From the NCBI GenBank assembly GCA_030602315.1, contig JAUVZY010000011.1:30962-94961 (forward strand): 64,000 nucleotides of DNA, given 5' to 3'. Positions 7,408-15,634 of this stretch are shown here, piece after piece. The notes under the pieces were generated by a model. That model ran no database searches and was not told the DNA's origin. It saw only the letters and a list, made by a program, of their open reading frames with translations. A program made the translations under genes and the position numbers. The stretch is from Pseudomonadaceae bacterium. GTDB lineage: Bacteria; Pseudomonadota; Gammaproteobacteria; Pseudomonadales; Pseudomonadaceae. Positions within the stretch are counted from its first letter, which is position 1. Each line of letters opens with the position of its first letter.

Positions 7408-7438
7408 TAAAAAAACGGGCCCGAAGGCCCGTTTTTTT
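7408..7438 (-). terminator. Intrinsic terminator of the GH5 glycosidase gene
   Basis: ACGGGCC (7415-7421) and GGCCCGT (7426-7432) form a 7-bp stem with a CGAA tetraloop, flanked by A7 and T7 runs. It lies 22 bp past the GH5 stop on the minus strand and could work in both directions. Confidence 0.9.
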
Positions 7439-7459
7439 GCATGTACCGCGATCGGTGGC

Positions 7460-8569
7460 TTACTTGGCCGGACCGATGGTGGTGCAGCCCTTGTAGCCGG
7501 TGTGCTTTTGCAGCACCGGGATCTGCGGACGATGAGCGCCGCTCTTGACGTCCAGCGACAGGGCGTACTCGCCCCACCAGGGACCGCCCGCCCAGTAGGT
7601 GCTGGGGATGCAGTTCTGGTTCAGGTAGGCCAGCAGGTTGTCGGTGGCCACCATTGCCGAGGAGGACCAGGCCGGCACGCCGTGCTCGCCGATGAAGCCG
7701 CGCAGGTTGTGGGTCTTGAGCCAGTCGACGAACGGCTTGACGCGACGCACGCCCAGATCCGGGGCGAACGTCTCGGACTTGTTCGCGTAGCTGCCCGAGT
7801 AGTCGTGGTCCAGATACATGTGCGCTTCGTAGACCAGCTTGTTGTTGTTGTCGCGCATCCACGGATCGCTGATCAGGTTGGCGTTGTGGCTGGCCCAGTA
7901 GAAGGAGTTGGACCAGCGGTCACCGGCAACGAAGATCCAGCGGTTCTTGTCCACGGTGCGGATCGCCTTGGACGCAGCCAGCGCCGCCTGCGGCCACTGG
8001 CCGTTGGTGCTGTGCGGCTCGTTCATCAGGCCGTAGCCGTAGACCGCCGGGTGGTTGATCACGCGCTGGGCGATCATCTTCCAGGTGTTGGCGAACTGGC
8101 TGATTGGTACATCGGTGGTTGCAATCAACTTGCCGTAGTAACGGTAGTAGTTGTGCATGTCCAGGATGACTTTGAGGTTGTACTTGTGCGCGTAATCGAG
8201 GGCCTGGACCATGCGGGCCACTTCGGCTTCGTTGAGCGCAGTGCCCAGTTTCGGCTGGATACGCTCCCAGCGGAACGGCAGGCGAATCAGCTTGAGACCC
8301 AGATCGGCATGGCGCTTGAAATTGGCCTCGCCCGGGTAGATGTATTCCTTGTTGTAGGTGCCCGGCAGGGTGTGGCTGCCGAATTCGGCGCCGGCGAGGT
8401 TCACGCCCACCAGGTGGATCGGGTTGCTCACCGAGGTGTTGGTGGTCGGGGTGGTGGTAGTGCCGGTGTGCTTTTCACAGGCTACGGCATAGGCACCGGC
8501 CAGAACGGTAGCGGCGGCGGAGGAAGCAACGATCGCCTTGCGAGCGCTGGAGAAGAAAGTCTTACGCAT
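7460..8569 (-). CDS. Secreted glycoside hydrolase family 5 enzyme (cellulase-like)
   Basis: A 369-residue exported enzyme. Residues 1-30 are a signal sequence (RKTFFSSARKAIVASSAAAT..AVA) ending just before Cys31; the lipobox is weak (AVAC), so it may be a lipoprotein or simply periplasmic/secreted. A Thr-rich linker (residues 35-47) precedes the GH5 barrel. The two catalytic glutamates are visible: acid/base E184 in LMNEPHS and nucleophile E295 in GFIGEHGVP. LIRLPFRWERIQP and DMHNYY are further GH5 landmarks. Likely an endo-beta-glucanase acting on cellulose or a related beta-1,4-glucan. No carbohydrate-binding module. It is monocistronic with a long AT-rich 5' region and strong terminator, and no bcs cellulose-synthase genes are near. 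Substrate is inferred. Confidence 0.88.
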   Translation of the reverse strand: MRKTFFSSARKAIVASSAAATVLAGAYAVACEKHTGTTTTPTTNTSVSNPIHLVGVNLAGAEFGSHTLPGTYNKEYIYPGEANFKRHADLGLKLIRLPFRWERIQPKLGTALNEAEVARMVQALDYAHKYNLKVILDMHNYYRYYGKLIATTDVPISQFANTWKMIAQRVINHPAVYGYGLMNEPHSTNGQWPQAALAASKAIRTVDKNRWIFVAGDRWSNSFYWASHNANLISDPWMRDNNNKLVYEAHMYLDHDYSGSYANKSETFAPDLGVRRVKPFVDWLKTHNLRGFIGEHGVPAWSSSAMVATDNLLAYLNQNCIPSTYWAGGPWWGEYALSLDVKSGAHRPQIPVLQKHTGYKGCTTIGPAK

Positions 8570-9068
8570 TTATATCTCTCCGAAACTTACTACTTCAAAA
8601 GCCGGAGCTTTTAAAAAGTACGGATGTGATCAACTGAAATTGAAAGAGACACTGCAAAAGCGCCGTATCTTTTCGCCTGAGTTAATCGCTGCGGATGACC
8701 CCGTAACTAGCGGGGCCGTCCGTGGCGTGGAGAGATTTATAAAGGGTTTCTCTGGCGATGGGAAACTTGATGTCGATTTCGCCGGCGCCAAAAACCCGGC
8801 AAAAATGCAGCGGTAATATCAGTTCGATAGCTTGATTGGAGAACTTGATATTAATGGGATATCACTCAAAAGCCCCATAAACCCGCGCGCTTTACACTTC
8901 GCCTGCAACATTCAGTAATTTCGACGCGACAATTTTTTGGTGATCCGCCCATTCGAGGCCGCACGCGACCGCCGGCCTCGGCCGACGAGCGGTTGTGACC
9001 AGCGGCCGTTTTTGCGTCCGGCTCTGCAAGTTCGCGCCAGCGCGCTTGCCAAACGACCGCCGTTTGCC
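8570..9068. other. AT-rich 499-bp upstream region of the GH5 gene
   Basis: Nothing here supports a protein gene: the open frame 8538-8816 (+) overlaps the GH5 start and has no ribosome binding site. Positions about 8570-8930 are AT-rich relative to the flanks. Two small inverted repeats are visible: TGATAT (8846-8851) with ATATCA (8859-8864), and a CCCCG/CGGGG stem near 8700-8716. This is an unusually long regulatory leader for this genome and probably carries several regulator sites for the GH5 gene. Confidence 0.5.
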
Positions 9069-10205
9069 TCAGGGCGCCAGCCCCACCCGCAGCAGTTCAC
9101 CGCGCGCATCGTCGGTAAGCATATAAAGGAAGCCATCGGGCCCCACCTGCACCGCGCGGATGCGCCGGTTGCGCTCCTTGAGCAGGCGCTCCTCATGGGC
9201 AATGCGTTCGCCGTCCAGCTCCAGGCGGATCAGCGAGCGATCGGCCAGCGCGCCGATGAACAGGCTGCGCTGCCAGGCGGGAAAACGCTCGGCATCGTAG
9301 AAGGCCATGCCACTCACGGCAGGCGAGCGGGGCCAGACGTGATGCGGGCGCACGCTGCCCTCCACCCACTCGCCCTTGGCCTCGGGAATGCGCAGACCGC
9401 TGTAGTTGATGCCATGGGTCGCCAGTGGCCAGCCGTAGTTCTCCCCAGCGCGGGGCCGGTTGATCTCGTCGCCGCCCCGCGGGCCGTGGTCGACCGTCCA
9501 CAGTTCGCCGGTCCACGGGTTGATGGCCGCCCCCTGCTGGTTGCGCAGCCCGTAGGCCCAGATTTCCGGGCGGGCGCCAGCGCGTTCGACGAAGGGGTTG
9601 TCTGGCGGAACGCTGCCGTCGTGGTGCAGGCGCACCACCGTGCCCTGATGACTGGCGAGGTTCTGCGCCTCGGCGCGGGCGTTGTTGTCGCCCAGGGCGA
9701 TGAACAGGTAGTCGCCGGAGAACACCAGCCGCGAGCCGAAATGCAGCCCCTCGGACAACTTCGGCTGCTGCTGGAAGATCACCTCGAAGTTCTCCAGCCG
9801 GCTGGAGTCATCGCTCAGCCGCCCGCGTCCGGCGCTGGTGCCGGCCTTGCCGTCGATGCCCTGCTCTGCCCAGGTCAGGTACACCAGGCGGTCTGCGGCG
9901 AAATCAGGCGACAGCGCCACGTCCAGCAGCCCGCCCTGGCCTCGGGCGTAGACCTTGGGCACGCCACCCAGCGGCGCGGACAGCTGCCCATCGAGCCCCA
10001 CAAGTCTCAGCCGGCCGGGCCGCTCGGTGACCAGCAGGCGCTTGCCGTCGGGGAGAAAGGCCATGCCCCAGGGGTTTTCCAGGGACTGGGTGATCGACTG
10101 GACCTCGACGGTCCCCTTCTCGCTGTTCAGCCGCTCGGTCTGGGCGCTGGCAAGACCAGGGCCGAGCAGCGCCAGCGCGGCGGCGGTCAGGGCAACACGC
10201 AACAT
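9069..10205 (-). CDS. Periplasmic PQQ-dependent aldose (sugar) dehydrogenase, soluble GDH type
   Basis: A 378-residue protein with signal peptide MLRVALTAAALALLGPGLASA, then the six-bladed beta-propeller of the soluble glucose/sorbosone dehydrogenase family (PF07995). Landmarks are SLENPWGMAFLPDGKRLLVT, GQGGLLDVALSPDFA, DNARAEAQNLASHQGTVVRL, ENYGWPLATHGINY and VSGMAFYDAERFPAWQRSLF. Members related to E. coli YliI oxidise aldose sugars with PQQ and calcium. It is single-gene on the minus strand with a good Shine-Dalgarno (GGAGATGCC). No PQQ biosynthesis genes are in the window. Together with the adjacent GH5 enzyme it could oxidise sugars released outside the cell, though the two genes have separate transcription signals. 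Confidence 0.9.
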   Translation of the reverse strand: MLRVALTAAALALLGPGLASAQTERLNSEKGTVEVQSITQSLENPWGMAFLPDGKRLLVTERPGRLRLVGLDGQLSAPLGGVPKVYARGQGGLLDVALSPDFAADRLVYLTWAEQGIDGKAGTSAGRGRLSDDSSRLENFEVIFQQQPKLSEGLHFGSRLVFSGDYLFIALGDNNARAEAQNLASHQGTVVRLHHDGSVPPDNPFVERAGARPEIWAYGLRNQQGAAINPWTGELWTVDHGPRGGDEINRPRAGENYGWPLATHGINYSGLRIPEAKGEWVEGSVRPHHVWPRSPAVSGMAFYDAERFPAWQRSLFIGALADRSLIRLELDGERIAHEERLLKERNRRIRAVQVGPDGFLYMLTDDARGELLRVGLAP

Positions 10206-10279
10206 GAGGCATCTCCTTCTTTGGGTACGCGATGCCTCTAGCCTAGATAACTACGCCGCCGCTGCCAGCCAGGCGCCGC

Positions 10280-10462
10280 TCAGGGTTGCGGCGACCAGTG
10301 CTCGCGCTTCTCGCCGCGGGCCACGGCCTGAGCTTCGTCTTCGCTGGCGAACGGCCCGGCCATGATCTTGCCGTCCAGCTCGACGACCCAGCACACCACC
10401 CAGGCGGCGCGCCAGGCCTGGGGGATCTCGTTGCTCTTGAGTTGTTTGACTTCCAGCTTCAT
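10280..10462 (-). CDS. Small conserved protein of unknown function (60 aa)
   Basis: A short protein (MKLEVKQLKSNEIPQAWRAA ... FASEDEAQAVARGEKREHW). The start at 10462 follows a perfect GGAGGT at good spacing; an upstream in-frame start at 10573 would add an Arg-rich leader that looks non-coding. The layout of two short beta strands (WVVCWVVELDGKIMAGPF) and one helix could be a small alpha/beta fold, but I recognise no domain. It stands alone, between the aldose dehydrogenase and the divergently oriented DUF1652 gene. Confidence 0.6.
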   Translation of the reverse strand: MKLEVKQLKSNEIPQAWRAAWVVCWVVELDGKIMAGPFASEDEAQAVARGEKREHWSPQP

Positions 10463-10595
10463 CGCACACCTCCGCGCTCGGGCCTTTGCAGGTTGACCAC
10501 GCCAGCGGGCGATTTTCGTCGCGCGGCCGCGGCCAATCGAAACGACAAAAGCGCGGCGCAGTCTACCCAGCAACCATCACCGCGAGAGCCGCCCG

Positions 10596-10895
10596 ATGAG
10601 CCTGACGTCGCTGAGTCTGGACAATGCCATGCACCTTGCGAGCGAAGCCTTTCTGCCCTACGGCTGCATCACCAGCGCCAACCCGGACGACGACAGTTTC
10701 AGCCTGACGGTGATGAACGGTGCCGGCGAGGAAGTGCTGCGCGTCGCCGACATCACCCACGGCCGCTATTGCGATCCGGACCGGCTGACCCGCGAGCTGC
10801 AGCAGGCGCGGCAGGAGCTCGAGCAACTGGGTTGCCGGCTCGACCCCTGGACCATGCCGCTACTACGCGATGACGGCGTGGTTGCCAGTCATTAA
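10596..10895 (+). CDS. DUF1652 family protein
   Basis: A 99-residue protein with the DUF1652 layout seen in Pseudomonas: an N-terminal helix (LDNAMHLASEAFLPYGCITS), a short beta hairpin carrying the effector-like NPDDDSFSLTVMNGAGEEVLRV, a THGRYCDPDRLTRELQQARQELEQL helix and a short tail. There is no signal peptide or membrane segment. Small cytosolic proteins of this family are abundant in pseudomonads and have no assigned role. Start set at the ATG at 10596, preceded by GAGAGCCGCCCG. Divergent from the 60-aa gene. Family match is from pattern memory. Confidence 0.65.
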   Translation: MSLTSLSLDNAMHLASEAFLPYGCITSANPDDDSFSLTVMNGAGEEVLRVADITHGRYCDPDRLTRELQQARQELEQLGCRLDPWTMPLLRDDGVVASH

Positions 10896-11010
10896 TGCCG
10901 GCGCGGCGAACTTTCACCGCGGCGCACGAGTCGTTAATCGTGTGCCCGAGTGCCCGCCTGCCGCGCGTTCGCACCGGCACGCTCCGATCAACCTAGGATG
11001 AGGGACGCCC

Positions 11011-12300
11011 ATGGCCAACCTGGCACACGAGCCAGGCCAGCCGGCCCATGCTGCGCTGGACGACCTGTGGCAGCGCTATCAGCGCTGTCGTAGTAGCACC
11101 GAACGCATCTGCCAACCGCTCGAAATCGAGGACTACGTCATCCAGAGCATGCCCGACGTGAGCCCGCCCAAATGGCACCTGGCACACGTCACCTGGTTCT
11201 TCGAAGCCTTCCTGCTGACACCGTTTCTGCCGGGCTATCGCCCGCTGAACAAGGCTTACGACCACCTGTTCAACTCCTATTACGAAACCCATGGCCAACC
11301 CTTCCCACGGCCGCGCCGAGGCCTGCTTTCGCGCCCCGGCGTGGCTGACATCTATCGCTACCGCGCCCATGTGGACCAGGCGATGGGCGAACTGCTGAGC
11401 CAGCCCGGCGAGCGTGCGGCAGAAGTGGCGCGGCGCGCCGAACTGGGCATCCAGCACGAACAGCAGCACCAGGAGCTGCTGCTGATGGACATCAAGCACA
11501 TCCTCGCGCAGAACCCGCTGCACCCGGTGTACCGCACCGACCTGCGCAGCCCGCCGCAAAGCACGCCGGACCGCCCGCACTGGCATCCATACCAGGGTGG
11601 CGTGAAGGAGGTCGGCCATGCCGGCGCAGGGTTTGCGTTCGACTGCGAGACGCCGCGCCACCGCGAATACATCGAGGACTTTCGCCTGGCCGACCGGCTG
11701 GTGAGCAATGGTGAATATCTGTCGTTCATGGCGGATGGCGGCTATGCGCGGCCCGAACTGTGGCTGTCCGACGGCTGGGCGCTGATCCAGCAGGCCGGCT
11801 GGCATGCGCCGCTGTACTGGCAGCGCGAGGACGGCTTCTGGCACGAGATGACCCTGGGCGGCCTGCGCCCGCTGGACCTGGCCGCGCCGGTCTGCCACAT
11901 CAGCTTCTACGAGGCCGACGCCTACGCCCGCTGGGCCGGCGCCCGGCTGCCCAGCGAAGCCGAATGGGAGCTGGCGGCCAGCGACCGGCCGATCACCGGG
12001 AACCTGCTGGAAAGCGACTTCTTGCAGCCGGTCGCCCTCAGCGAGCCGGCCGCGCGGCCGGCGCAATTGTTCGGCGATGTCTGGGAGTGGACCGCCAGCG
12101 CCTATCGGCCCTACCCCGGCTTCAAGCCGCTCGAAGGCAGCCTCGGCGAATACAACGGCAAGTTCATGTCCGGCCAGATGGTGCTGCGCGGCGGCAGCTG
12201 CGCCACCCCGGCCTCGCACCTGCGCGCCAGCTACCGCAACTTTTTCCAACCCGCCGCCCGCTGGCCGTTCGCCGGTGTGCGACTGGCCAAGGAGATCTGA
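11011..12300 (+). CDS. egtB: Ergothioneine biosynthesis protein EgtB (sulfoxide synthase)
   Basis: A 429-residue non-haem iron enzyme joining hercynine to a thiol (gamma-Glu-Cys or Cys) with O2. The N-terminal DinB-like domain carries the three-His iron site: H59 in WHLAHVTWFFEAF, and H149 and H153 in the HEQQH motif. The C-terminal formylglycine-generating-enzyme-like domain runs from about residue 210 (EDFRLADRLVSNGEYLSFM) to the end, with EWELAASDRP, VWEWTASAYRPYPGF and VLRGGSCATP typical of this fold. Separated from egtD by 1 bp, so the two are co-translated. No egtA, egtC or egtE is in the window; lyase and Glu-Cys steps must be supplied elsewhere. Length is typical. Confidence 0.95.
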   Translation: MANLAHEPGQPAHAALDDLWQRYQRCRSSTERICQPLEIEDYVIQSMPDVSPPKWHLAHVTWFFEAFLLTPFLPGYRPLNKAYDHLFNSYYETHGQPFPRPRRGLLSRPGVADIYRYRAHVDQAMGELLSQPGERAAEVARRAELGIQHEQQHQELLLMDIKHILAQNPLHPVYRTDLRSPPQSTPDRPHWHPYQGGVKEVGHAGAGFAFDCETPRHREYIEDFRLADRLVSNGEYLSFMADGGYARPELWLSDGWALIQQAGWHAPLYWQREDGFWHEMTLGGLRPLDLAAPVCHISFYEADAYARWAGARLPSEAEWELAASDRPITGNLLESDFLQPVALSEPAARPAQLFGDVWEWTASAYRPYPGFKPLEGSLGEYNGKFMSGQMVLRGGSCATPASHLRASYRNFFQPAARWPFAGVRLAKEI

Positions 12301-12301
12301 C

Positions 12302-13264
12302 ATGGCGTTGGCCATTCATTTTCATGAACAACCCTCTTGCGAACGGCAGAGCTCCCTGCGTGACGAGGTGCTGGCCGGCTTTTCCGCCTCGCCCAAGCAG
12401 ATATCGCCAAAATTCTTTTACGACCGGCGCGGCTCGGAGCTGTTCGAGAACATCTGCCGGCAACCGGAGTATTACCTCACCCGCGTCGAAGAACAGATTC
12501 TCAGCCAGGCCGCCAACGAGATCGTCGAGCTGGCCGGCCCCGGTGCCGACCTGATCGAGTTCGGCAGCGGCGCCAGCCGCAAGGTGCGCCTGCTGCTCGA
12601 GGCACTGCATCCGTCCAGTTATCTGGGCCTGGATATCTCCCAGGATTTTCTGCTGACTAGCACCCAGCGCCTGGCGGCCGACTACCCCTGGCTAGAGGTG
12701 CATGCCGCCTGCTGCGACTTCTCCGAACAAGTCGAGTTGCCCGACGATTTCCAAACCCGCCAGCCCCTGGCCTTCTTTCCCGGTTCGAGCATCGGCAATT
12801 TCACCCCGGCGCAGGCCCGGCGCTTTCTATTCGAACTGCACCAGCTGTTACCCTCCGGCGGCAGCGCGCTGATCGGCGTTGACCTGGTCAAGGACCGCAA
12901 GATGCTCGAGGCCGCCTACAACGACCGAGCGCAGGCGACGGCGGCATTCAACCTCAATGTGCTGCAGCGCATTCGCAACGAGCTGCATGCCGACATCGAT
13001 CCGACCCGCTTCGAACATCGCGCCTTCTTCAACGAGGCCGAGTCGCGCATCGAGATGCACCTGGTGAGCACCGAGCCGCAGGAGGTGCTGATCGAGGGCC
13101 GGCGCTTTCACTTCGATGAAGGCGAAAGCCTGCACACCGAAAACTCCTACAAGTACTCGCTGGAGGCGTTCTGCGGCCTGGCCCGCTCGGTGGGCTTCGA
13201 CTGCATCGGCCGCTGGACCGATGCCGAGCGGCTGTTCAGCGTGCACTTCCTGCGCAAGCCCTGA
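12302..13264 (+). CDS. egtD: L-histidine N-alpha-methyltransferase EgtD
   Basis: A 320-residue SAM-dependent methyltransferase that trimethylates histidine to hercynine, the first step of ergothioneine synthesis. Features: the N-terminal GFSASPKQISPKFFYDRRGS LFENICRQPEYYLTRVE signature of the family; the SAM-binding motif DLIEFGSGASRK; YLGLDIS; FFPGSSIGNF; LIGVDLVKD; and EMHLVS. The ATG at 12302 is 1 bp past the egtB stop; a longer frame from 12077 lies wholly inside egtB and is a shadow. Together these two genes make the core of the pathway, giving a low-molecular-weight thiol antioxidant. Confidence 0.95.
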   Translation: MALAIHFHEQPSCERQSSLRDEVLAGFSASPKQISPKFFYDRRGSELFENICRQPEYYLTRVEEQILSQAANEIVELAGPGADLIEFGSGASRKVRLLLEALHPSSYLGLDISQDFLLTSTQRLAADYPWLEVHAACCDFSEQVELPDDFQTRQPLAFFPGSSIGNFTPAQARRFLFELHQLLPSGGSALIGVDLVKDRKMLEAAYNDRAQATAAFNLNVLQRIRNELHADIDPTRFEHRAFFNEAESRIEMHLVSTEPQEVLIEGRRFHFDEGESLHTENSYKYSLEAFCGLARSVGFDCIGRWTDAERLFSVHFLRKP

Positions 13265-13270
13265 GGCATC

Positions 13271-13300
13271 GGGCGTGCCGGAGCGAACCCCGGCACGCCC
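13271..13300. terminator. Hairpin between convergent egtD and the 13684-13307 gene
   Basis: GGGCGTGCCGG (13271-13281) pairs with CCGGCACGCCC (13290-13300) across 8 nt. It lies 7 bp from both stop codons, so it can serve both convergent genes. No U-tract. Confidence 0.6.
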
Positions 13301-13306
13301 ACCACT

Positions 13307-13684
13307 TCAGGGCAGCGTCAGCTCCAGGTCATCGAACACTTCCGGCGTCATCGCCGCGGTTCCCTTCTCGTCCAGCGCGCGGCGGATGCGTTCGTCGCGG
13401 TCCTCCAACAGCTGCAGCAGCCGCTCGCCTCGCGGCGTGAGCATGTAGTTCTCCGCCGTGCCGCCTTCGTCTTCCGGGCGCGGCACCATGAATTCGCCAT
13501 TCACCAGATGCCCTTCATAGGCCGCTGCCTCGCCGCGCAGGGCGTCGAGATCAGGTAGTGGCTGGCCGGCGTCCTCCAGCTCCATGGCGAACTGTTCGGC
13601 GTACTGGCGCGGGGTGAAGTGCCGATAGGCCGACTGCTGCGCCTCGCGCAGCAACTTGCGCATCAGATCCCAGTTGTAGCTCAT
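13307..13684 (-). CDS. Uncharacterised cytosolic protein, DUF2513-like
   Basis: A 125-residue acidic protein, MSYNWDLMRKLLREAQQ ... YEGHLVNGEFMVPRP .. GGTAENYMLTPRGERLLQLLEDRD. The opening (helix beginning with NWDLMRKLL) and the middle strand-turn-helix ending in LTPRGERLL resemble DUF2513 and winged-helix proteins in which TxxGxxxL closes the recognition wing, but I cannot call a DNA-binding function with confidence. GGGAGAC precedes the ATG. Convergent with egtD and monocistronic. Confidence 0.55.
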   Translation of the reverse strand: MSYNWDLMRKLLREAQQSAYRHFTPRQYAEQFAMELEDAGQPLPDLDALRGEAAAYEGHLVNGEFMVPRPEDEGGTAENYMLTPRGERLLQLLEDRDERIRRALDEKGTAAMTPEVFDDLELTLP

Positions 13685-13704
13685 GCGAGTGGTCTCCCGT
13701 ACAG

Positions 13705-13733
13705 GCGCCTACCGGAGCGGCAGGCGCTTTTGT
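13705..13733 (+). terminator. Terminator-like hairpin on the plus strand
   Basis: GCGCCT (13705-13710) pairs with AGGCGC (13722-13727), reinforced by an inner CCG/CGG pair around a GAG loop, and is followed by TTTTGT. It lies in the divergent gap upstream of the 13840 gene, where it could attenuate read-through from egtBD. Confidence 0.4.
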
Positions 13734-13839
13734 GTTGGGACCGGGCGTACGGGGCGGGGTTCGCCTGCCAACGAGCGGGACGGCTGAACCAACCGGGACG
13801 GCCGGTATCCACCGAGAAACACCTTGAAGGAGTCCTGCC

Positions 13840-14190
13840 ATGAAACGCCTGCCAGCCGTCTTGCTCGCGCTTCTATTCAGCCCGCTGGCGCTGGCCACCG
13901 CGCCAGCTGGGGAAACCACCGGCGCCTGTACCCCGGACGAGGCCAACCGCCTGGCCAGCGAAACCGCCGAGCGGGTCAACGAGATCCTGGCCAACGATCC
14001 CGAGCGCGCCACAGCAATCAATGCCGAGCTGCGCGAGATGCGCCTGAAGCGCACCGCCGAGAGCCTCGAGCACGAGTGCGAGGCTTACCGCACCCGCATG
14101 CAAGACATCGAGCGGGCACGTGACAAGGCCGGCTTGCCGCACGAGGATGAGGTCCGCCGTCCGGCGCCGCAGCACCCGGCCGGCCAGTAG
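13840..14190 (+). CDS. Small periplasmic protein of unknown function
   Basis: A 116-residue protein with signal peptide MKRLPAVLLALLFSPLALAT. The mature part (about 96 residues) is charged and probably helical (NRLASETAERVNEILANDPE .. AELREMRLKRTAESLEHEC). Two cysteines (TGACTPDEAN and HECEAY) are spaced for a helix-pinning disulfide. A strong Shine-Dalgarno (AAGGAG) precedes the ATG. It is followed after 10 bp by the convergent helicase gene. No known domain recognised. Confidence 0.65.
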   Translation: MKRLPAVLLALLFSPLALATAPAGETTGACTPDEANRLASETAERVNEILANDPERATAINAELREMRLKRTAESLEHECEAYRTRMQDIERARDKAGLPHEDEVRRPAPQHPAGQ

Positions 14191-14200
14191 TCAGAGCGGC

Positions 14201-15511
14201 TCACTCGCCGGCGGGCTTGCGCCGCTTGAGCGGGGCCAGGCCGTCCTGGCTGACCAGCGAGGGCTTGGCCTTCGGCGCGCGCTTGGGCGCGGCCTTCTTC
14301 GGGTCGGCCTTCTTGTCGGTCTTTTTCTTCTTGCTGCCGGCGGCCTTGCCGGAGGCCTTGAGGTTCTTCGGCCCCTGGTAATGGCCCTTGAGGCCCTTGA
14401 TCACCCGACGCTCGAAGCGCTGCTTGAGGTAGCGCTCGATGCTCGACATCAGGTTCCAGTCGGTGTGGCAGATCAGCGAGATCGCCAGCCCGTCGCCACC
14501 GGCGCGACCGGTACGGCCGATGCGGTGCACGTATTCGTCGCCCGAGCGCGGCATGTCGAAGTTGATCACCAGGTCGAGGCCGTCGATGTCCAGGCCACGC
14601 GCCGCCACGTCGGTGGCCACCAGCACCTTCACCCCGCCCTGCTTGAGGCGCTCGATGGCCAGCTTGCGCTCCTTCTGGTCCTTGTCGCCGTGCAGCACGA
14701 ACACCTTCACCTCGGCGGCGACCAGGTGGCCGTACAGCCGGTCGGCCTGGGCGCGGGTGTTGGTGAAGATGATCGCCTTCTGGTAGGTCTCGTTGGCCAG
14801 CAGCCAGTGGATGAGCTTTTCCTTATGCGCCGGATCGTCGGCGGTGATGATCTGCTGGCGGACGTTCTCGTTCAGCTCGGCGACCTGGTTGAGCATCAGG
14901 TGCTTGGGGCTTTTCAGCAGCTGGCCGGTCATCTCGCGCAGCGCACCGCCGCCGGTGGTGGCGGAGAACAGCCAGGTATTGCGGCGGTTGGCGCACTCAC
15001 CGGCCAGGCGCGTGACGTCCTCGGCAAAGCCCATGTCCAGCATGCGGTCGGCCTCGTCCAGCACCAGCACCTGCACGTCGCGCAGGATCAGGTTGCCGGC
15101 GTCGAGGTGCTCCATCAGCCGCCCCGGCGTGCCGATCAGCACGTCGGGGATCTTGCGCAGCATGGCCGCCTGCACCTTGAAGTCCTCGCCGCCGGTGATC
15201 AGCCCGGCCTTAAGGAAGGTGAACTGGGCAAAGCGCTCGAACTCCTTGAGCGTCTGCTGGGCCAGCTCGCGGGTGGGCAGCAGGATCAGCGAACGCACGT
15301 CGCCCCTGGGCTTTTCCTCGCCGAGCAAACGATGCAGCAGCGGCAGCAGGAACGCCGCCGTCTTGCCGCTGCCGGTTTGCGCCGTGGCCCGCAGATCGTG
15401 CCCTTCGAGCGCCAGCGGGATGGCCGCGGCCTGCACCGGCGTGGGCTCGGTGAATCCCAGCTCGGCCAGGGCTTTGAGCAGACGTTCGTGCAGGGCGAAT
15501 TCGGCGAACAA
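14201..15511 (-). CDS. DEAD-box ATP-dependent RNA helicase (SrmB/RhlE-like)
   Basis: A 436-residue helicase with all core motifs: Q motif (FTEPTPVQAAAIP), motif I AQTGSGKTA, Ia PTRELA, GG (TGGED), Ib TPGR, II DEAD (LDEADRMLDMGF), III SAT, IV IIFTNT, V ATDVAARGLD and VI HRIGRTGR. The C-terminus is a Lys/Ala-rich basic tail (GSKKKKTDKKADPKKAAPKR), likely an RNA-binding extension. It acts on structured RNA in ribosome assembly or mRNA turnover; I favour the SrmB branch. The predicted start is a TTG at 15511 behind GAGGTAG. Monocistronic. Confidence 0.9.
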   Translation of the reverse strand: MFAEFALHERLLKALAELGFTEPTPVQAAAIPLALEGHDLRATAQTGSGKTAAFLLPLLHRLLGEEKPRGDVRSLILLPTRELAQQTLKEFERFAQFTFLKAGLITGGEDFKVQAAMLRKIPDVLIGTPGRLMEHLDAGNLILRDVQVLVLDEADRMLDMGFAEDVTRLAGECANRRNTWLFSATTGGGALREMTGQLLKSPKHLMLNQVAELNENVRQQIITADDPAHKEKLIHWLLANETYQKAIIFTNTRAQADRLYGHLVAAEVKVFVLHGDKDQKERKLAIERLKQGGVKVLVATDVAARGLDIDGLDLVINFDMPRSGDEYVHRIGRTGRAGGDGLAISLICHTDWNLMSSIERYLKQRFERRVIKGLKGHYQGPKNLKASGKAAGSKKKKTDKKADPKKAAPKRAPKAKPSLVSQDGLAPLKRRKPAGE

Positions 15512-15634
15512 GGGCAGCTACCTCGGGTGATCCAATCAGGGCCGCATAGGTTAACCCGTCGCAACGCCGCTGGGTGAAATAGCACTATGCTTGAAGTGTC
15601 ACCATTCGGCGGGGGCTCGCCCCAAGGAGTCGTC

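Noticed and set aside
8538..8816. 92-codon plus-strand frame over the GH5 start
   Set aside because: Overlaps the GH5 5' end antisense, no ribosome binding site, AT-rich promoter-like DNA.
8570..9068. Riboswitch (for example c-di-GMP) in the GH5 leader
   Set aside because: No conserved riboswitch core could be recognised by eye; only short inverted repeats.
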